A stretch of 64,000 bases of DNA. It comes from Zantedeschia hybrid cultivar (Eukaryota; Streptophyta; Magnoliopsida; Alismatales; Araceae). The DNA lies in the NCBI GenBank assembly GCA_030544215.1, contig JARZZO010000004.1, positions 39,421,980 through 39,485,979 of the forward strand, read 5' to 3'. Shown here piece after piece: positions 11,586 to 23,010 of this stretch (positions within the stretch are counted from its first letter, which is position 1; each line of letters opens with the position of its first letter). The position numbers and the translations under genes are program-made. Under the pieces are notes generated by a model. That model saw only the letters and a list, made by a program, of their open reading frames with translations, was not told where the DNA came from and made no database searches.

Positions 11586-12049
11586 TTACCATGGATATCT
11601 AACACAATGAAAATCCCCCACAATGCACCGTGCACTTGAAAACAATGCATGCACCCTGTGTAATTCTTGGAAGAAAAGTTCCCTTTGTGGATCAGTATGG
11701 GGTCCATAAATAGATGTAACTACCCAAGTGGAAGTGGATCTAGAATTCCTTTTGGATTTGCAAGAGAAGGTAATCGAAATATTGAAAAGATGAATGTGAC
11801 GGACCATGCCATTGACCTTCTGCTCATTCCACAGAATCAACTGACCTCCTTTAACCCCGTCGGCAAAAAAATAACAACTCTAGTTAGAATAGAACCATCC
11901 AACCTCTTTAAGGTAGGGTCATCAATTGTCATCATTTTAGTCTCTTGCAGAGATAGGCAGTCCAAATAAAGAGAAAAGATCAGATCCTGCACAGCTCTCT
12001 TTTCTAAGTCCCCATTAAGTCCCCGAACATTCCAAGACATGAGATTCAT
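11586..12049 (-). pseudogene. LINE ORF2 APE-type endonuclease
   Basis: 12049-11837 begins MNLMSWNVRGLNGDLEKRAV and continues to SLQETKM. These are the N-terminal SWNxRGL and LQETK motifs of the exonuclease-endonuclease-phosphatase fold used by L1 elements to nick target DNA. 11840-11586 holds VTSIYGPHTDPQRELFF and the metal-site block VGDFHCVRYP, in which His replaces the usual Asn of GDFN. The two pieces are in different frames. Domain identity is clear; activity is not expected. Confidence 0.85.
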
Positions 12050-12059
12050 GATGAAACTT

Positions 12060-13980
12060 CAATCCTCCCCACAAAGACTAGGAGTATCAAAGACTTGATT
12101 GATTATTCTTGACGAAGCTTGCTTCTCTTTTCCCAATCTCAATCCCTCCACCCAATCTTTTTTGCTAAATTATGAAGAGCGTCACTCCTTCTCAGTTTCT
12201 TCAGGAAGCTAATAACCAATATCCTCGCTGCCTTGGATAGATACCCCTTTGTGTCTCCCAAATTTTGCAATTTCTTCTATCCATCCTTCTTCATTTACTA
12301 GATAACTTACAGCAAGAGGAAGGGAGTCAAAAGTAAAAGGAACAATCTATGTTAGTACAGTGACCTCCATGGGGTTCCCAACATCAATTATCCATTACAT
12401 AATCCTCGTTGTCCTGCGTATGTGACTGAGAAATGCCCTCAGTTGTCTGTGTAGTACCCAAGATCCTTCATCCCCTGCAATTTCTATATGTGGATATGGA
12501 GCACACTGAACAATCGCTGCTTTCAAATGACCCTTTGTTGTTCGGTCTGTGAGTCAAAAAGGCCCTCAATGACTGTCCCATAGCATAACGATGAAGGATC
12601 GGCATTCCCATATTCACAAACACCATTAGACATGCTGGAAAGGAAGAAAAAAATGTAGTGTTCGTGCCAAGGTTAAGTACACCATCCCTTAGATCCTCAG
12701 TGAAGCCACTGAATTCTATAAAACTGGGGAAATAACAGAGTCTCCCTACCGTACAAAGAGTATATCTTGTAGTTTACTTGGGCACAAATCAGCAGTGTTC
12801 CCCAGTAGTTCCCTTCCAATTACCCCTATATGTGTGCTCAATGCAAGTACTAGCTCCTTCACAGACCGGAAGGTTGCGATGCTCTGTATTCAAAGGTCAC
12901 CAGCAACGGGTAAGGAGGAAGAGTCCATTGGGCACAAATCGGATAAACTGGATAAGTCACGATCCCTGATCGGGTTAGACGTAACGGACCCCAAATGACT
13001 TACCTTGTTTATTTGGCCCACGAACCCTGCCTAATTCCACGATGCCTAGCACTGTTTGTCTTCATGACCTAACGCCTTCTGAATCCCGACCATCCCTCTC
13101 CTCCAATTAGAAGACAAGTCCTCTAAACGAGACGAACTGTTCCTCTTCTCCTAACCATTCATCAAGGCCTCAAAGTAGGCAACGTCCTTCGGGTGCCATT
13201 CCAAATCCTTCTCGAGCATTCTAACCAGAGCATCCCTCTCTACTATGTCATCATAATCTCCTCTTGAAATCCAAGGCCGCTGAAAGGAGGCAATACTACC
13301 AATGAGGCCATTAGTAGGAGCGATCCCCAAACCCTTTTGGTTCACTTAGGCGAGTGGAGGCCAAGTTCCACTCAGGTCAGTAAGTTACCATCCTCAATGT
13401 CAGGGCTTCCTCTTCCAACCCTCCTCTCGAATCAAGGCTTCTAGTTATGGCCGCCCCAGTCAAAGACTGCCATGAGCATATTTTAGCTGCTATAGCTATG
13501 GATGTGTAGGTTCCTCCAGAGGAAGAACCTAGATTCCAACATAGATTGGTGGAATCTAGAAGCCTAGATCCCAACAGAGGAGGTATAAGAGGAAGTGAGA
13601 ATGGGGTGGATTCCCCTATTCCAACAGATGGAGGGAACCTAATGCTCGTGTCAGGAATCTGGAAGGAGTAGGATGACTGCCAACCCGTGGCTTACCCTTC
13701 CTCAGTGGCACCTCTCCTGCAACACCCTTCTGGCCAGTGCAGTGCTTCGTTCTGGATGCCTCTACCTCGAAGGAAGCTGTGGAAGGGAGGGCCACATATC
13801 CCTGGATGGATGGTGGATCAGATGGTGAGGCCAAAAGGAATGGTAAGTGACAAGAAGGGAGCAAGTTCAGTGGATCAGATGCCTAGGATGGCAGTGCAAC
13901 CCCTCTCTGTCACCAGCACAGTGGAGGAAGAAGGCGGCGGCAAGGAGGAGGGTGCATGGAGATAGAGGTGAGGCAGGAGG
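12060..13980 (-). pseudogene. Probable LINE ORF1 and 5' leader remnants
   Basis: By position this should hold ORF1. Only short minus-strand frames remain, such as 13864-13616 (Pro/Ser-rich) and 13345-13151 (ending ...LEKDLEWHPKDVAYFEALMN). I could not recognise a DUF4283 or CCHC knuckle. The CT-rich stretch at about 13900-13980 (minus strand CCTCCTCC, CCGCCGCC) looks like a plant L1 leader. The call rests mainly on context. Confidence 0.4.
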
Positions 13981-14747
13981 TTGCATAGATAGGGTTTGTT
14001 GGGACAGGAAATAAACCTCTGGAAAAAAAGTTAACCTTTCGATCACTTATAATTTAAGAGTAGTTCTATAGATAAGATGTTATGTTAGACTTTAAATGTT
14101 TTGTCAATGGTCTGAATTAAGGGATGTCTGACCGCTTCAAACATAAGTGGCCCATTAAAAGTTTACTAAATAGGCCCTAAACCCAATTTGGTTCCATGTA
14201 TCCTGTTAACAGGAGAACCAGTTATCACTAAACGGGTAGTGTATAGTAGGATTATAGCCATATGGTGTGCCTACCGAGTCTTCCTGGACCTGACCACGTA
14301 ATCATGTATGCGCACAAGAAGAAATTTCGCTCTATATCCTAACGTCAGCTGAGCCTAAGGCTAGGACTCTAGTTGTCCAATAAGTGGGCAGACCAACGCC
14401 TGATGGCACCTCCCAGTAAAAGGTACACAACCTGATCTCCATACCCCAAGGGAACTGCAGTAAAGGAGTTGTAAATGCAAGGCATTGCTCCATCCAAACT
14501 CGAGGAAGAGAAGCCCTTACCTTAATCCTCTAGCAAGGAATGTTCTTAACACAAAAATGAATAAAAATCGCATCTACGAACCCACTGTTGAACTCGAAAT
14601 TTTTTTTCATGCAAATAATGCCGTTTGAGTATGCATATGCACATGGCATATACTCGCATTAATGTGAGTTCATTATAGGAAAAATATATATACATACATA
14701 ACATGTTCACATAGGACTACGTTATGTAAAACAAAATATATGCCTAT
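13981..14747. other. Non-coding flank interrupted by the chromovirus
   Basis: No gene seen. The sequence ends in CCTAT, the left target duplication of the chromovirus, and resumes at 25101. It may be the left part of the LTR-like repeat at 25101-27640, split by the insertion. Confidence 0.5.
14743..14747. repeat. Left target-site duplication of the chromovirus (CCTAT)
   Basis: CCTAT occurs here and at 25096-25100, directly outside both LTRs. Five base pairs is the expected length for a Ty3/Gypsy insertion. Confidence 0.9.
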
Positions 14748-15793
14748 TGGTGAGGACACCCGCACTCATGCCCGATTCGATCCGACCCGCGTCTACAGAC
14801 GGAGGAGGACGTCCGCGGCGATTCCAGCCTCGTTATGGCTCGATGACGATGCATTTGAAGGCTGATGTGTTTTATATGGTTATGGAGCATTAGACACTGT
14901 TGTAAGGCCCATTATGAGGCCTAGTTATCCATCATTTATTTACTCTGCATTTTCTGTTCGAATTTTGAGTATTTTGTAGTGGGAGGGTCAGTTTTGTCAT
15001 TGATGTTATTAGGGCTTCATTAGGGCTAACGTTTTCTATTTATATTCTTGTAAACCTCGTTTTGAGGTAATGATGATTGAATAGAGAAGGAATTTTCACA
15101 ACGGCCATGTGTGCGTGTGCATGGGCGTGAAGACCCCATCTTCACTCGCGTAGCTTTCTCCTCCTGTCTTCTTCCCCTCCTTGTCTTCTTCCTCTTCTTC
15201 TCCTTCGCCTCTCTCCTCTCTCTCTCTGTGCGCGAGCCGCTTCTTCCCTGCTCCACGTTCGCTACCCCGGGAAGGAGCCGCCGTCCACGCGTTGTCGGCA
15301 CCGCCGGTCGGTTCCTCGCGAGCCCCCATCGCCCGCAGCTCCCCTCCCCGCCACCGCCGGCTCCGGAGAGCCCTCCCGCGAGCCCTGCCCTGCAACCCAG
15401 GCCGGACGGGCCTCCCTGACGGTACTCGCCGTCCGCCAGCACCCCCCCGCACGCAGGCCCGCGGATCCACCTCCTCCCTCCCTCTCCCGCGTACGCCATC
15501 CAGCCGGCACCCCTGCACGGGGCCCCGCGAGCTCCCTCCCCACCGCTGCCGCAGGCCTCGGAGGCCCCTCCCCGCAGGCCGCCGTCACCGCCGGGTCCGG
15601 GAATCCCCTCCCGCCGGCTCCCCTTCCTGCCTGTTCCGCCCAGGCCGGCACGACACCCCGCGGCTTGCCACGCGTTCGCAGGGCCCTCCCCGACACCCGT
15701 TCCCGCGTAGGTGATCCCCTCCCGCTGGAGCCATCCCCGCACGAGCCCGCAGTGCGCAGGCGGCGACTTCCCGCAAGCCCCACCCCGTGGCAC

Positions 15794-16730
15794 CAAGGAA
15801 TTCCGGATCGGATCGGGTCCCCGAATCGGGACCCGTCGATCCCGATCCAACTCGGATCGGATCGGCCGAGTCACGTTCCAGATGAAGTCTGGCCAGTCCG
15901 ACTCGGCCATATTAAAAATAATAAAAAAATTAAAAAAAATCAGAAAAAATCAGGAAAAAATAAAAAAAAAACAGAAAAAATTACATACATATTATTCAAT
16001 TGATGTACAATAAGAATGAATGCAGCTCATGTACATCCATAAAAAACCCTAAACCCTAAAACCCTAAACCCTAAACCCTAAACCCTAAAACCATAAAACC
16101 CTAAAACTCTAAACCCTAAAACCCTAACCCTAAAACCCTAAACCCTAAAACCCTAACCCTAAAACCCTAAACCCTAAAATCCTAACCCTAAAACCCTAAA
16201 CCCTAAAGCCTAAACCCTTAACCCTAAACCCTTAACCCTTAACCCTTAAACCCTAAACCCTAAAACCCTAAAACCCTAAACCCTAAACCCTAAACCCTAA
16301 ACCCTTAACCCTTAACCCTTAACCCTTAACCCTAAAACCCTAAAACCCTAAAACCTAAACCCTAAAACCCTAAAACCCTAAACCCTAAACCCCTAAACCC
16401 TTAAACCTTAAGGGGGGGATCGGGACCGGCCCGAACCGGACCAGATCGGGTCCAGACCGGCCGATCTGGCCGGTCCGGCCCCGATTTGGTCCGGTTCAGG
16501 CCGATTTCGGCCGTTTTTTTTTTTTTTTTCAAATCGGTGGGGGGGAACAGTGAAATCCCCCTCGAATCGGATCGGAACCCGCCCGATTCCGATCCGAATC
16601 GTCCGGTTCGGGCCGATTTCGGCCGTTTTTTTTTTTTTTTTCAAATCGGTGGGGGGAACAGTGAAATCCCCCCCGAATCGGATCGGAACCCGCCGATTCG
16701 GATCGGAATCGGGCGATTCCGCAATCCATG
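15794..16730. mobile_element. hAT-like non-autonomous element inside the 5' LTR
   Basis: A 937-bp insertion flanked by CGTGGCAC at 15786-15793 and 16731-16738; the 3' LTR has the site once. Ends are imperfect inverted repeats: left CAAGGAATTCCGGATCG, right (reverse complement) CATGGATTGCGGAATCG. An 8-bp duplication and CA...TG ends are hallmarks of hAT transposons. It encodes no transposase. Inside are an A-rich tract, a telomere-like array, and two near-identical blocks of about 120 bp (GGCCGATTTCGGCCG, T-run, CAAATCGGTGGGG, GGAACAGTGAAATCCCC) at about 16495-16585 and 16610-16700. Confidence 0.88.
16038..16410. repeat. Degenerate telomere-like CCCTAAA array
   Basis: About 370 bp of CCCTAAA units mixed with CCCTAAAA and CCCTTAA variants. 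It lies wholly inside the hAT-like insertion, so it is an interstitial array carried by an element, not a chromosome end. The unit matches the plant telomere repeat. Confidence 0.95.
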
Positions 16731-17572
16731 CGTGGCACTCGAAGCCGCCGAACGCGAGGCCGAGGCAGGGTTCCGACGAGCCCCCCGACCGCCGCACGCG
16801 GGTCAGAGCCCTCCCGTCGCACGCAGACCGGACGGACCAGCTCCGCGAACCCCCTCCCTTCCCCACATGCAGGGTCTGGTCGGCTCCTTCCCGCGAGCGC
16901 CTCCGCCCCATTGTAGCCCGCCCAAGCGGCCTCCCGCGAGCTACGTGGTGCTCGACACCGCCCACGTCGGGCTCCCACTCTTTCTCGACCGTCGGGTTCC
17001 GCCGCAAGGTGCCAGGTCTGTGCTATTATAGCGCGTGTATCTCGGCGTTTCTGTCACAACAGACAGAATATAAACGTTCGAGGCCCGAGGAGTGCTTATT
17101 TCAAGACCCAGGAGGGTGTACGGGATCGCAGCGAAGCATATGGGAACACGTCGTCGACTTCGGAACCCCACTCGACAGTGGGACGGTTAGCATTGATCTA
17201 CTCCCTCCCGTTTGCTTGGTCGTACTTTATATGGTTAAATCTTGTTCCCGTGCCAGTGAGTTAGGATCCCTAGCTATTTATTTGATATTTGCTGCCGGAT
17301 TGTGAGTGTGAGATCCATCCCTTAGCATTAAATTGAGCATATTGGCTGCGTTGATGCTGTCCTAGCTTGTGGTAGTCCTTACTACCGTCGGTCCTGTTTG
17401 TTTCATCACCGAGAGCGGACGATACTCGAGTTGCATGCGACTTACATTGCGTAATTACATTCATGAAACTTGGAAATTCGATCAGTGTTTACTATGCACG
17501 TACACTACACTTGCTGATTTCGGATCGTGACACTAGTTCGGACTCGTTTCGGTAGTCGTCCCGCGTCAGTTT

Positions 17573-17590
17573 TGGTATCAGAGCCAGGTT
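17573..17590 (+). other. Primer binding site, initiator tRNA-Met type
   Basis: TGGTATCAGAGCCAGG starts four bases after the 5' LTR. It is complementary to the 3' end of plant initiator tRNA-Met and would prime minus-strand DNA synthesis. Confidence 0.92.
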
Positions 17591-17785
17591 GTGGCTAGGG
17601 CATATTTACTGCATTTTCATCTGTTTATTTTATTCATCATGTTAGTTTAGCGTGTCTACATCTATTTAGTGTTTTACTTAGCTCAGTTGATCCATATCAT
17701 GCATATTAGTCGTTTAGGTGTCAGTTGATGCATGTTGTCTCTCTGCCTGCCTTGCATGCCCATTCGTAGCAGTTCGATTCTCCAC

Positions 17786-19300
17786 ATGTCTGCACCTGCG
17801 TCAGGTTCGCAGGCGGGGTCCCCGGATGTTTCTGATTTAGCCGCGACAGTTAGTCGGCTCGTGCAGCGCATGGATCTGTGGGACCAGCGCATGGGGGAAT
17901 GGGGGAGGTTCGAACCGGTCTGGTGAGAATCGAGTTGATGAGTCTGAGCGTACGATTCAGGACCTAGCAGGTCTCAGGGGTGCTCCAGGGGTTCTTGTCC
18001 ATGCCCCAGTTCCCCGTCACCCGGGACATCCTATTCCGGCCGTCCATGTTCCTCCTGATGGGGCCCTTCCGAGGGCTGATCCTGTTGACGATCGGCGTCT
18101 TGCCAATGACGGGGTTGATTATGATCCGCGTGATGAGTTGATAGATCAGGTTGCAGCGTATAGACATTTGAGGCATCATAGGCAGTGCGAGAGGTTTGAG
18201 GGCGCCGATCAGAGACGCGCGAGGCGTCAGGTGGATGGGATTGATCGTTATGATCACTGGGATCTTCGTGACCGTGATGATCGGCTAGAGCGACGCGGTC
18301 AGGACGTGCGATTCGATCGACACGATCGAGAGGATCGACACGACCGCCGCGATCAAGCTGACCGAACTGAGCGATATGATCGAGGTGACCGGTATGATCG
18401 GTACGCCCGTGGGGTTCAGCCTGAGTTTGGTGAGGCGCCTAGACGCCATCGACGTCTGAGGGATCGGGATGATCTGGACGATCGGGATGATTTTGAGGAA
18501 GAGCGGAGGCCCCACCACGTCCCGAGGGACCTGGATGACCGTCGGGCCGCTCGTGCGGATGCTCCCACTTTTGACGGGTCCTTGGATCCGAAGGTTTATC
18601 TTGATTGGGAGGCCAGCATGAACCGCTACTTCGATTGGATGGGTATGACTGACGCTCGGCGAGCTCGGTTCGCCATGATGAAGCTGACAGGCCAGGCTCA
18701 GACCTATTGGTCGAATGTCGAGGACCTTCTTGAGTAGCGTCGGCATGATCCCATTGAGTTGTGGGAAGACATGAAGGTTAAGCTGAGAGAAAAATACCTT
18801 CCCCCGACTTACCGCCACCGCTTCATTGATAGGTGGCAGAGCATCTCTCAGGGTACTCGCACTGTTTCTGAGTACATTGCCGAGTTTGATGAGTACTTGA
18901 TGAGGTGTGGAGCTCGAGAGGAGAGCGCGTTGACTCTTTCCTGCTTTCGGAAGGGTCTACGTCGTGTGTATCAGCAGGAACTGTTCCGTCAGCATGTGAC
19001 GACCATCGAGCACGCCTATCAGGTCGTGAGAGAGATGGAGCAGTTTGAGCTTGAGGTGGATTCACCCCCGCGTACTCGGCCGCCCTACCAGCGTCCCATT
19101 GATCAGCGCGCCACCCCGGGAGTGCCACAGAGAGCTCCAGCCTTCAGGCCTGCTGACCCCAGTCGTCAGGACCCCCCCTCTCGCCCTCGTTTTCCCCAGA
19201 GAGACCCGATGCCCGCCTTACCAGCCCCCCCTGTCCGTCCCCCTGTGGGAACCCCGCCACCTAGGCGGGAGGATAAGGGGAAGGCCCCAGCTATAAGAGT
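17786..19300 (+). pseudogene. Chromovirus Gag
   Basis: The likely start at 17786 reads MSAPASGSQAGSPDVSDLAA. A +1 shift near 17920 moves the frame to GENRVDESERTIQDLAGLRG and on into the 18138 frame. From about residue 130 it has a mixed-charge stretch of Arg/Asp repeats (RYDRGDRYDRYARG). The capsid-like Retrotrans_gag region follows (LDWEASMNRYFDWMGMTDAR, KLREKYLPPTYRHRFIDRW, LRRVYQQELF), then a Pro-rich tail. An in-frame TAG at 18735-18737 interrupts the capsid region. A second shift near 19290 separates Gag from the zinc knuckle. Capsid protein of the virus-like particle; broken here. Confidence 0.88.
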
Positions 19301-20019
19301 CCTCCCAGGAGGGCGGATCCCGTATTCGGTGTTACAATTGTCAGGGATTTGGGCATTTCAAGTCTCAGTGTCCGTCTAGGACCATGGTTATGGGAGAGGT
19401 GGACCCAGAGGAGTACCAGCCCGCGTTGCAGCCTGTGAGCTATGAGGCTGGAGATGAGATGGCGGATGATTTTCACTCTGAGGGAGAAATCGTGGGTTGC
19501 ATCCAGGCTCAGTTTCCGTGGGATGGTGATAGTGAGGAGTGGCTTAGTGAGGATAGGATTGGCGTGGTTAGATGCATCTTGACCCAGCCGAAGGTGTGTG
19601 ATGATTGGCGCCGTACTGCTATCTTTCACACCTACTACCGCGTTGATGGCAAGGTGTGCAAGGTGATCATTGATAGTGGTAGTTGTATCAACACAATCTC
19701 CACTAATGCCGTCGCACACCTTGGGTTGGCTGTTGTTGGTCACCCTCGTCCTTACCGAGTTTCTTGGGTGGATTCTACCTCCATTCCCATCCAGACGAGG
19801 TGCCTTGTTCCCATTCACTTCCCACCGTATGAGGACGAGATCTGGTGTGACATTCTTCCTATGGAGGTCGGGAGCATTATTCTTGGTAGGCCGTGGTTGT
19901 ATGATATGGACGCGACCCTTGAGGGCCGGTCCAACACTTGCATATTCCAGTACGGCGACCTGCTCATCACTTTACAGCCCTCCCGACCTAGGGCGTCCTC
20001 CCAGCAGGGGACTTCTTAG
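19301..20019 (+). pseudogene. Chromovirus CCHC zinc knuckle and aspartic protease
   Basis: CYNCQGFGHFKSQC at 19330-19371 is a CX2CX4HX4C nucleocapsid knuckle for RNA packaging. Further on, KVIIDSGSCINTIS holds the protease active site as DSGS (Asp codon 19672-19674), and SIILGRPWLYDMDA is the flap-side ILGRPWL block. The region would release Gag and Pol parts from the polyprotein. It ends at an in-frame TAG (20017-20019), after which the same frame continues into a Ser/Thr/Pro-rich linker to RT. Confidence 0.88.
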
Positions 20020-21027
20020 GGGAGTTCTTCAGCATCCCCGAGTACCCCTTCACCTCCTTCAGGTGGTGCTACCCCTTCTAGCACTACGCCTGTTAGCTCA
20101 GCTACCGCTCTCAGCACGGCTTTAGCGAGCACATGTTCCAGTTCCCGTCCGACCAGATCGGGCGTTACCAGCACTCGTGAGCCTTCCCTCCTTGGCACAC
20201 CTCCTACTGTAGCTTTACAACTTATCTCTGCCAGGGAGCTTGAGTATGATTTGAGTGAGAGTGATCCTGTGTTTCTATTAGCGGTTAGAGAGGTTACTGT
20301 CGAGACCTCGAGTGAGCACCCTACCGAGGTCACCTCTCTTCTCCAGGAGTTGCAGGATATCTTTCCTGAGGATCTACCGGAAGGTCTTCCACCTATACGT
20401 GATATCCAGCACGCCATTGACCTGATTCCGGGAGCCACCTTACCCAACCTACCGCACTATCGCATGAATCCCAAAGAGCATTCTGAGCTCCAGAGGCAGG
20501 TTGAGGAACTCCTGGCGAGAGGCTCCATTCGCGAGAGTATGAGCCCCTGCGCCGTTCCCGCACTTCTCGCTCCAAAGAAAGATGGCACTTGGAGGATGTG
20601 CGTGGATAGTCGCGCGATCAACCGCATCACGGTGAGATATCGTTTTCCCATTCCCCGCCTCGATGACATGCTTGATATGATGGTGGGAGCCACTGTATTT
20701 TCCAAGATCGATCTGAAGAGTGGCTATCACCAGGTTCGGATCAGACCTGGGGATGAGTGGAAGACGGCTTTCAAGACAAAGGATGGACTTTATGAGTGGT
20801 TGGTCATGCCTTTCGGCCTGTCCAACGCCCCTAGTACCTTCATGCGGCTTATGACTCAGGTATTACGACCGTTCATTGGCACATTTTTGGTCGTATACTT
20901 TGATGATATCCTTATCTATAGCCATTCTAGGGAGGACCACTTGGAGCACCTTCGGCAGGTGTGCATTATTCTTTGTCGAGAGAGCTTGTATGGGAACCTT
21001 AAGAAGTGCGCATTTATGACAGATTGA
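20020..21027 (+). pseudogene. Chromovirus reverse transcriptase
   Basis: After a Ser/Pro-rich linker the frame reads FPEDLPEGLPPIRDIQHAID, APKKDGTWRMCVDSRAINRI, FSKIDLKSGYHQVRI, MPFGLSNAPSTFMRLM and the catalytic VVYFDDILIYS, with both Asp of YFDD intact (20896-20907). These are all the standard Ty3/Gypsy RT blocks. A TGA at 21025-21027 interrupts just before the thumb (IFLGFIVSSEGVSADPEKI). Copies the element RNA into DNA in cytoplasmic particles. Broken only by the stop codons. Confidence 0.93.
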
Positions 21028-21640
21028 GTGATCTTCTTAGGGTTCATCGTGTCATCTGAGGGCGTCTCCGCTGATCCCGAAAAGATCAGAGCGGTGGTAG
21101 AATGGCCTGAGCCGCAGTCTATCCATGATGTGCGGAGTTTTCACGGCTTAACGACGTTCTACCGTCGATTTATTCGCGGATTCAGCTCCATTACGGCTCT
21201 GATCACTGATTGCATTCGGAAGGGAGCCTTTCTGTGGACGAAGGCTGCTGCTACAGCCTTTCGTGACATCAAGGAGCACATGACCCAAGCACCTGTCCTT
21301 CGCCTGCCTGATTTTTCGAAGGTGTTTGAGGTCTCTTGTGACGCTTCTGGTGTCGGCATAGGTGGGGTATTGAGCCAGGAGAGCCATCCCATTACATACT
21401 TCAGCGAGAAATTGAATGACGCTAAGCTGAAGTACTCCACCTATGATAAGGAGTTCTATGCGGTAGTGGAGGCTTTGAGATATTGGAGACACTATCTGCT
21501 ACCGCAGGAGTTCGTATTATACTCCGACCATGAAGCGCTCCGGTTTCTCCATGCCTAGAAGAAGCTAAACCCGAGACAGTCGATGGGTTGAGTTTCTTCA
21601 AGCCTATACATTCGTCCTGACTCACAAGGCGGGTGTGGAG
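21028..21640 (+). pseudogene. Chromovirus RT thumb/connection and RNase H
   Basis: Same frame as RT. SFHGLTTFYRRFIRGFSSIT and KAAATAFRDIKEHM are the connection. FEVSCDASGVGIGGVLSQ and YSTYDKEFYAVVEALRYWRH are the Gypsy RNase H blocks, with Asp, Glu and Asp candidates, and LYSDHEALRFL the third. The domain removes the RNA strand after copying. TAG at 21556-21558 and a one-base shift near 21575 precede RWVEFLQAY and the ADALSRR end of RNase H. Confidence 0.9.
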
Positions 21641-23010
21641 AACCGCGTGGCTGACGCACTGAGCAGGCGATCTTCCCTTCTATCAGTTGTCAGTGTGGAA
21701 GTCACGGGATTTGAGAGATTGCGGGACGAGTACCCTACTTGTCCCGACTTTGGTCTGATCCACTCGGCCCTGCAGTCCGGGCCCTATAGAGAGCACAGTG
21801 AGTACGTCCTCCAGGAGGGCTATCTGTTTCGTGGATCCAGGTTGTGCATTCTCCGGACCTCGGTCCGCGATTTCTTGATGTGGGAGGTTCATACTGGGGG
21901 TCTAGCCGGTCACTTTGGCCGGAATAAGACCATTGAGCTTGTTGAGTACAGATTCTTTTGGCCGAGCCTGAAGCGCGACGTTGCTCGCATTGTTGCTCAG
22001 TGCCGCATATGTGCTATGGCAAAGCAGAAGAAGCAGAATACTGGTCTTTACACCCGCATTGTCCGTGGCAGGACATTAGTATGGATTTTGTCTTGGGCCT
22101 GCCTCGAACGATCCGAAAGCACGATTCTATCATGGTCGTCGTCGATCGGTTTTCCAAAATGGCACACTTTATCCCCTGTTCGAAGACATCAGATGCGTCT
22201 CGAGTGGCCCAGTTATTCCATGAGAGTGTGGTTCGTTTGCATGGGCTGCCCAAGACCATCGTCTCGGATCGGGATGTTCGTTTTGTCAGCTATTTTTGGA
22301 AGACCCTTTGGCACTTGATGGGCACCAAGCTGAAATTCTCCACCGCCTATCATCCTCAGACCGATGGGCAGACCGAGGTCGTCAATCGGAGTCTGGGTGA
22401 CTTGCTGCGGTGTCTTGTGGGTGAGCGTACGCGAGGGTGGGATCAGATGCTTTGGCAGACTGAGTTTGCATATAATAGTTCGGTCAATAGGTCTACAGGC
22501 ATGTGTCCATTTGAGATTGTTACTGGTTATAGGCCTAGGGGACCCGTTGACCTTGTTCCTTTACCCATCCAGTCCCGTACGTCTGACTCTGCACAGTCCT
22601 TGGCTGATCATATTAGGAGTCTGCATGAGGATATCCGTCGTCACAATGAGATCAGCAATGAGCGTTACAAGCAAATGGCAGATGCACATCGACGACCCCA
22701 GGAGTTTCATGAGGGAGATTACGTGATGATCAGGGTTCGACCTGAGCGGTTTCCTTCCGGAACCGTCAAGAAGCTGCAAGCTCGGGGAGCCGGCCCATTC
22801 AGAGTGATAAAATGGATTGGACCGAACGCGTATGTGGTGGATCTACCATCCGACTATGGCATCAGCAACACATTCAATGTCTCAGATTTGGTGGCCTATC
22901 GGGACCCGGCAGTGATACCCAGTGATCCGTTTGAGCCTTCTACCCCCCTTGCGAGTGACCCCACCCCAGAGTGTCCACTTCCAGCCTCCTTACCAACACG
23001 GCGAGAGTAG
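21635..23010 (+). pseudogene. Chromovirus integrase
   Basis: The N-terminal HHCC zinc domain reads HTGGLAGHFGRNKT ... CRICAMAK. A frameshift at about 22045-22062 separates it from the catalytic core in the next frame: ISMDFVLGLPRT, then VDRFSKMAHFIPC, VSDRDVRFVS and HPQTDGQTEVVNRSL supply the D, D, E positions. The GPY/F-like region (RGAGPFRVIKWIGPNAYVVD) and FNVSDL follow. The frame ends at TAG 23008-23010, which directly precedes the chromodomain in the same frame. Inserts element DNA into the genome. Confidence 0.93.

Larger units (their letters stand above)
8600..13980 (-). mobile_element. Degenerate L1-type LINE retrotransposon
   Basis: On the minus strand the order is a CT-rich leader and ORF1 remnants (about 13980-12060), APE endonuclease (12049-11586), reverse transcriptase (11194-9550) and a C-terminal Cys-rich region (9456-8618). 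This is the plant L1 order. ORF2 is broken into at least seven frames by stops and shifts. The 3' poly-A tail and target duplications are not seen. Boundaries are approximate. Confidence 0.88.
14748..17568 (+). repeat. Chromovirus 5' LTR (2,821 bp, with insertion)
   Basis: It begins TGGTGAGGACACC and ends CCCGCGTCA just before the PBS. Without the 937-bp insertion at 15794-16730 and its 8-bp duplication, it is exactly 1,876 bp, the length of the 3' LTR. The promoter half is AT-rich (CTATTTATATTC near 15036), and 15220-15790 is very GC-rich. The long minus-strand frames in the GC-rich part are composition artefacts. Confidence 0.95.

Noticed and set aside
15026..15910. 294-codon minus-strand frame in the 5' LTR (and 335 codons at 23498-24505 in the 3' LTR)
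   Set aside because: The LTR is extremely GC-rich there, several frames on both strands are open at once, the translation is Gly/Arg/Ala low-complexity, and the two copies are LTR duplicates so give no independent support.
16038..16410. Chromosome end or ancient telomere fusion
   Set aside because: The array is inside an 8-bp-TSD insertion within an LTR, so it came with an element.
16408..17305. Long overlapping frames on both strands at the end of the 5' LTR
   Set aside because: They run through the hAT-like insertion and LTR; open because of GC content, with no domain.
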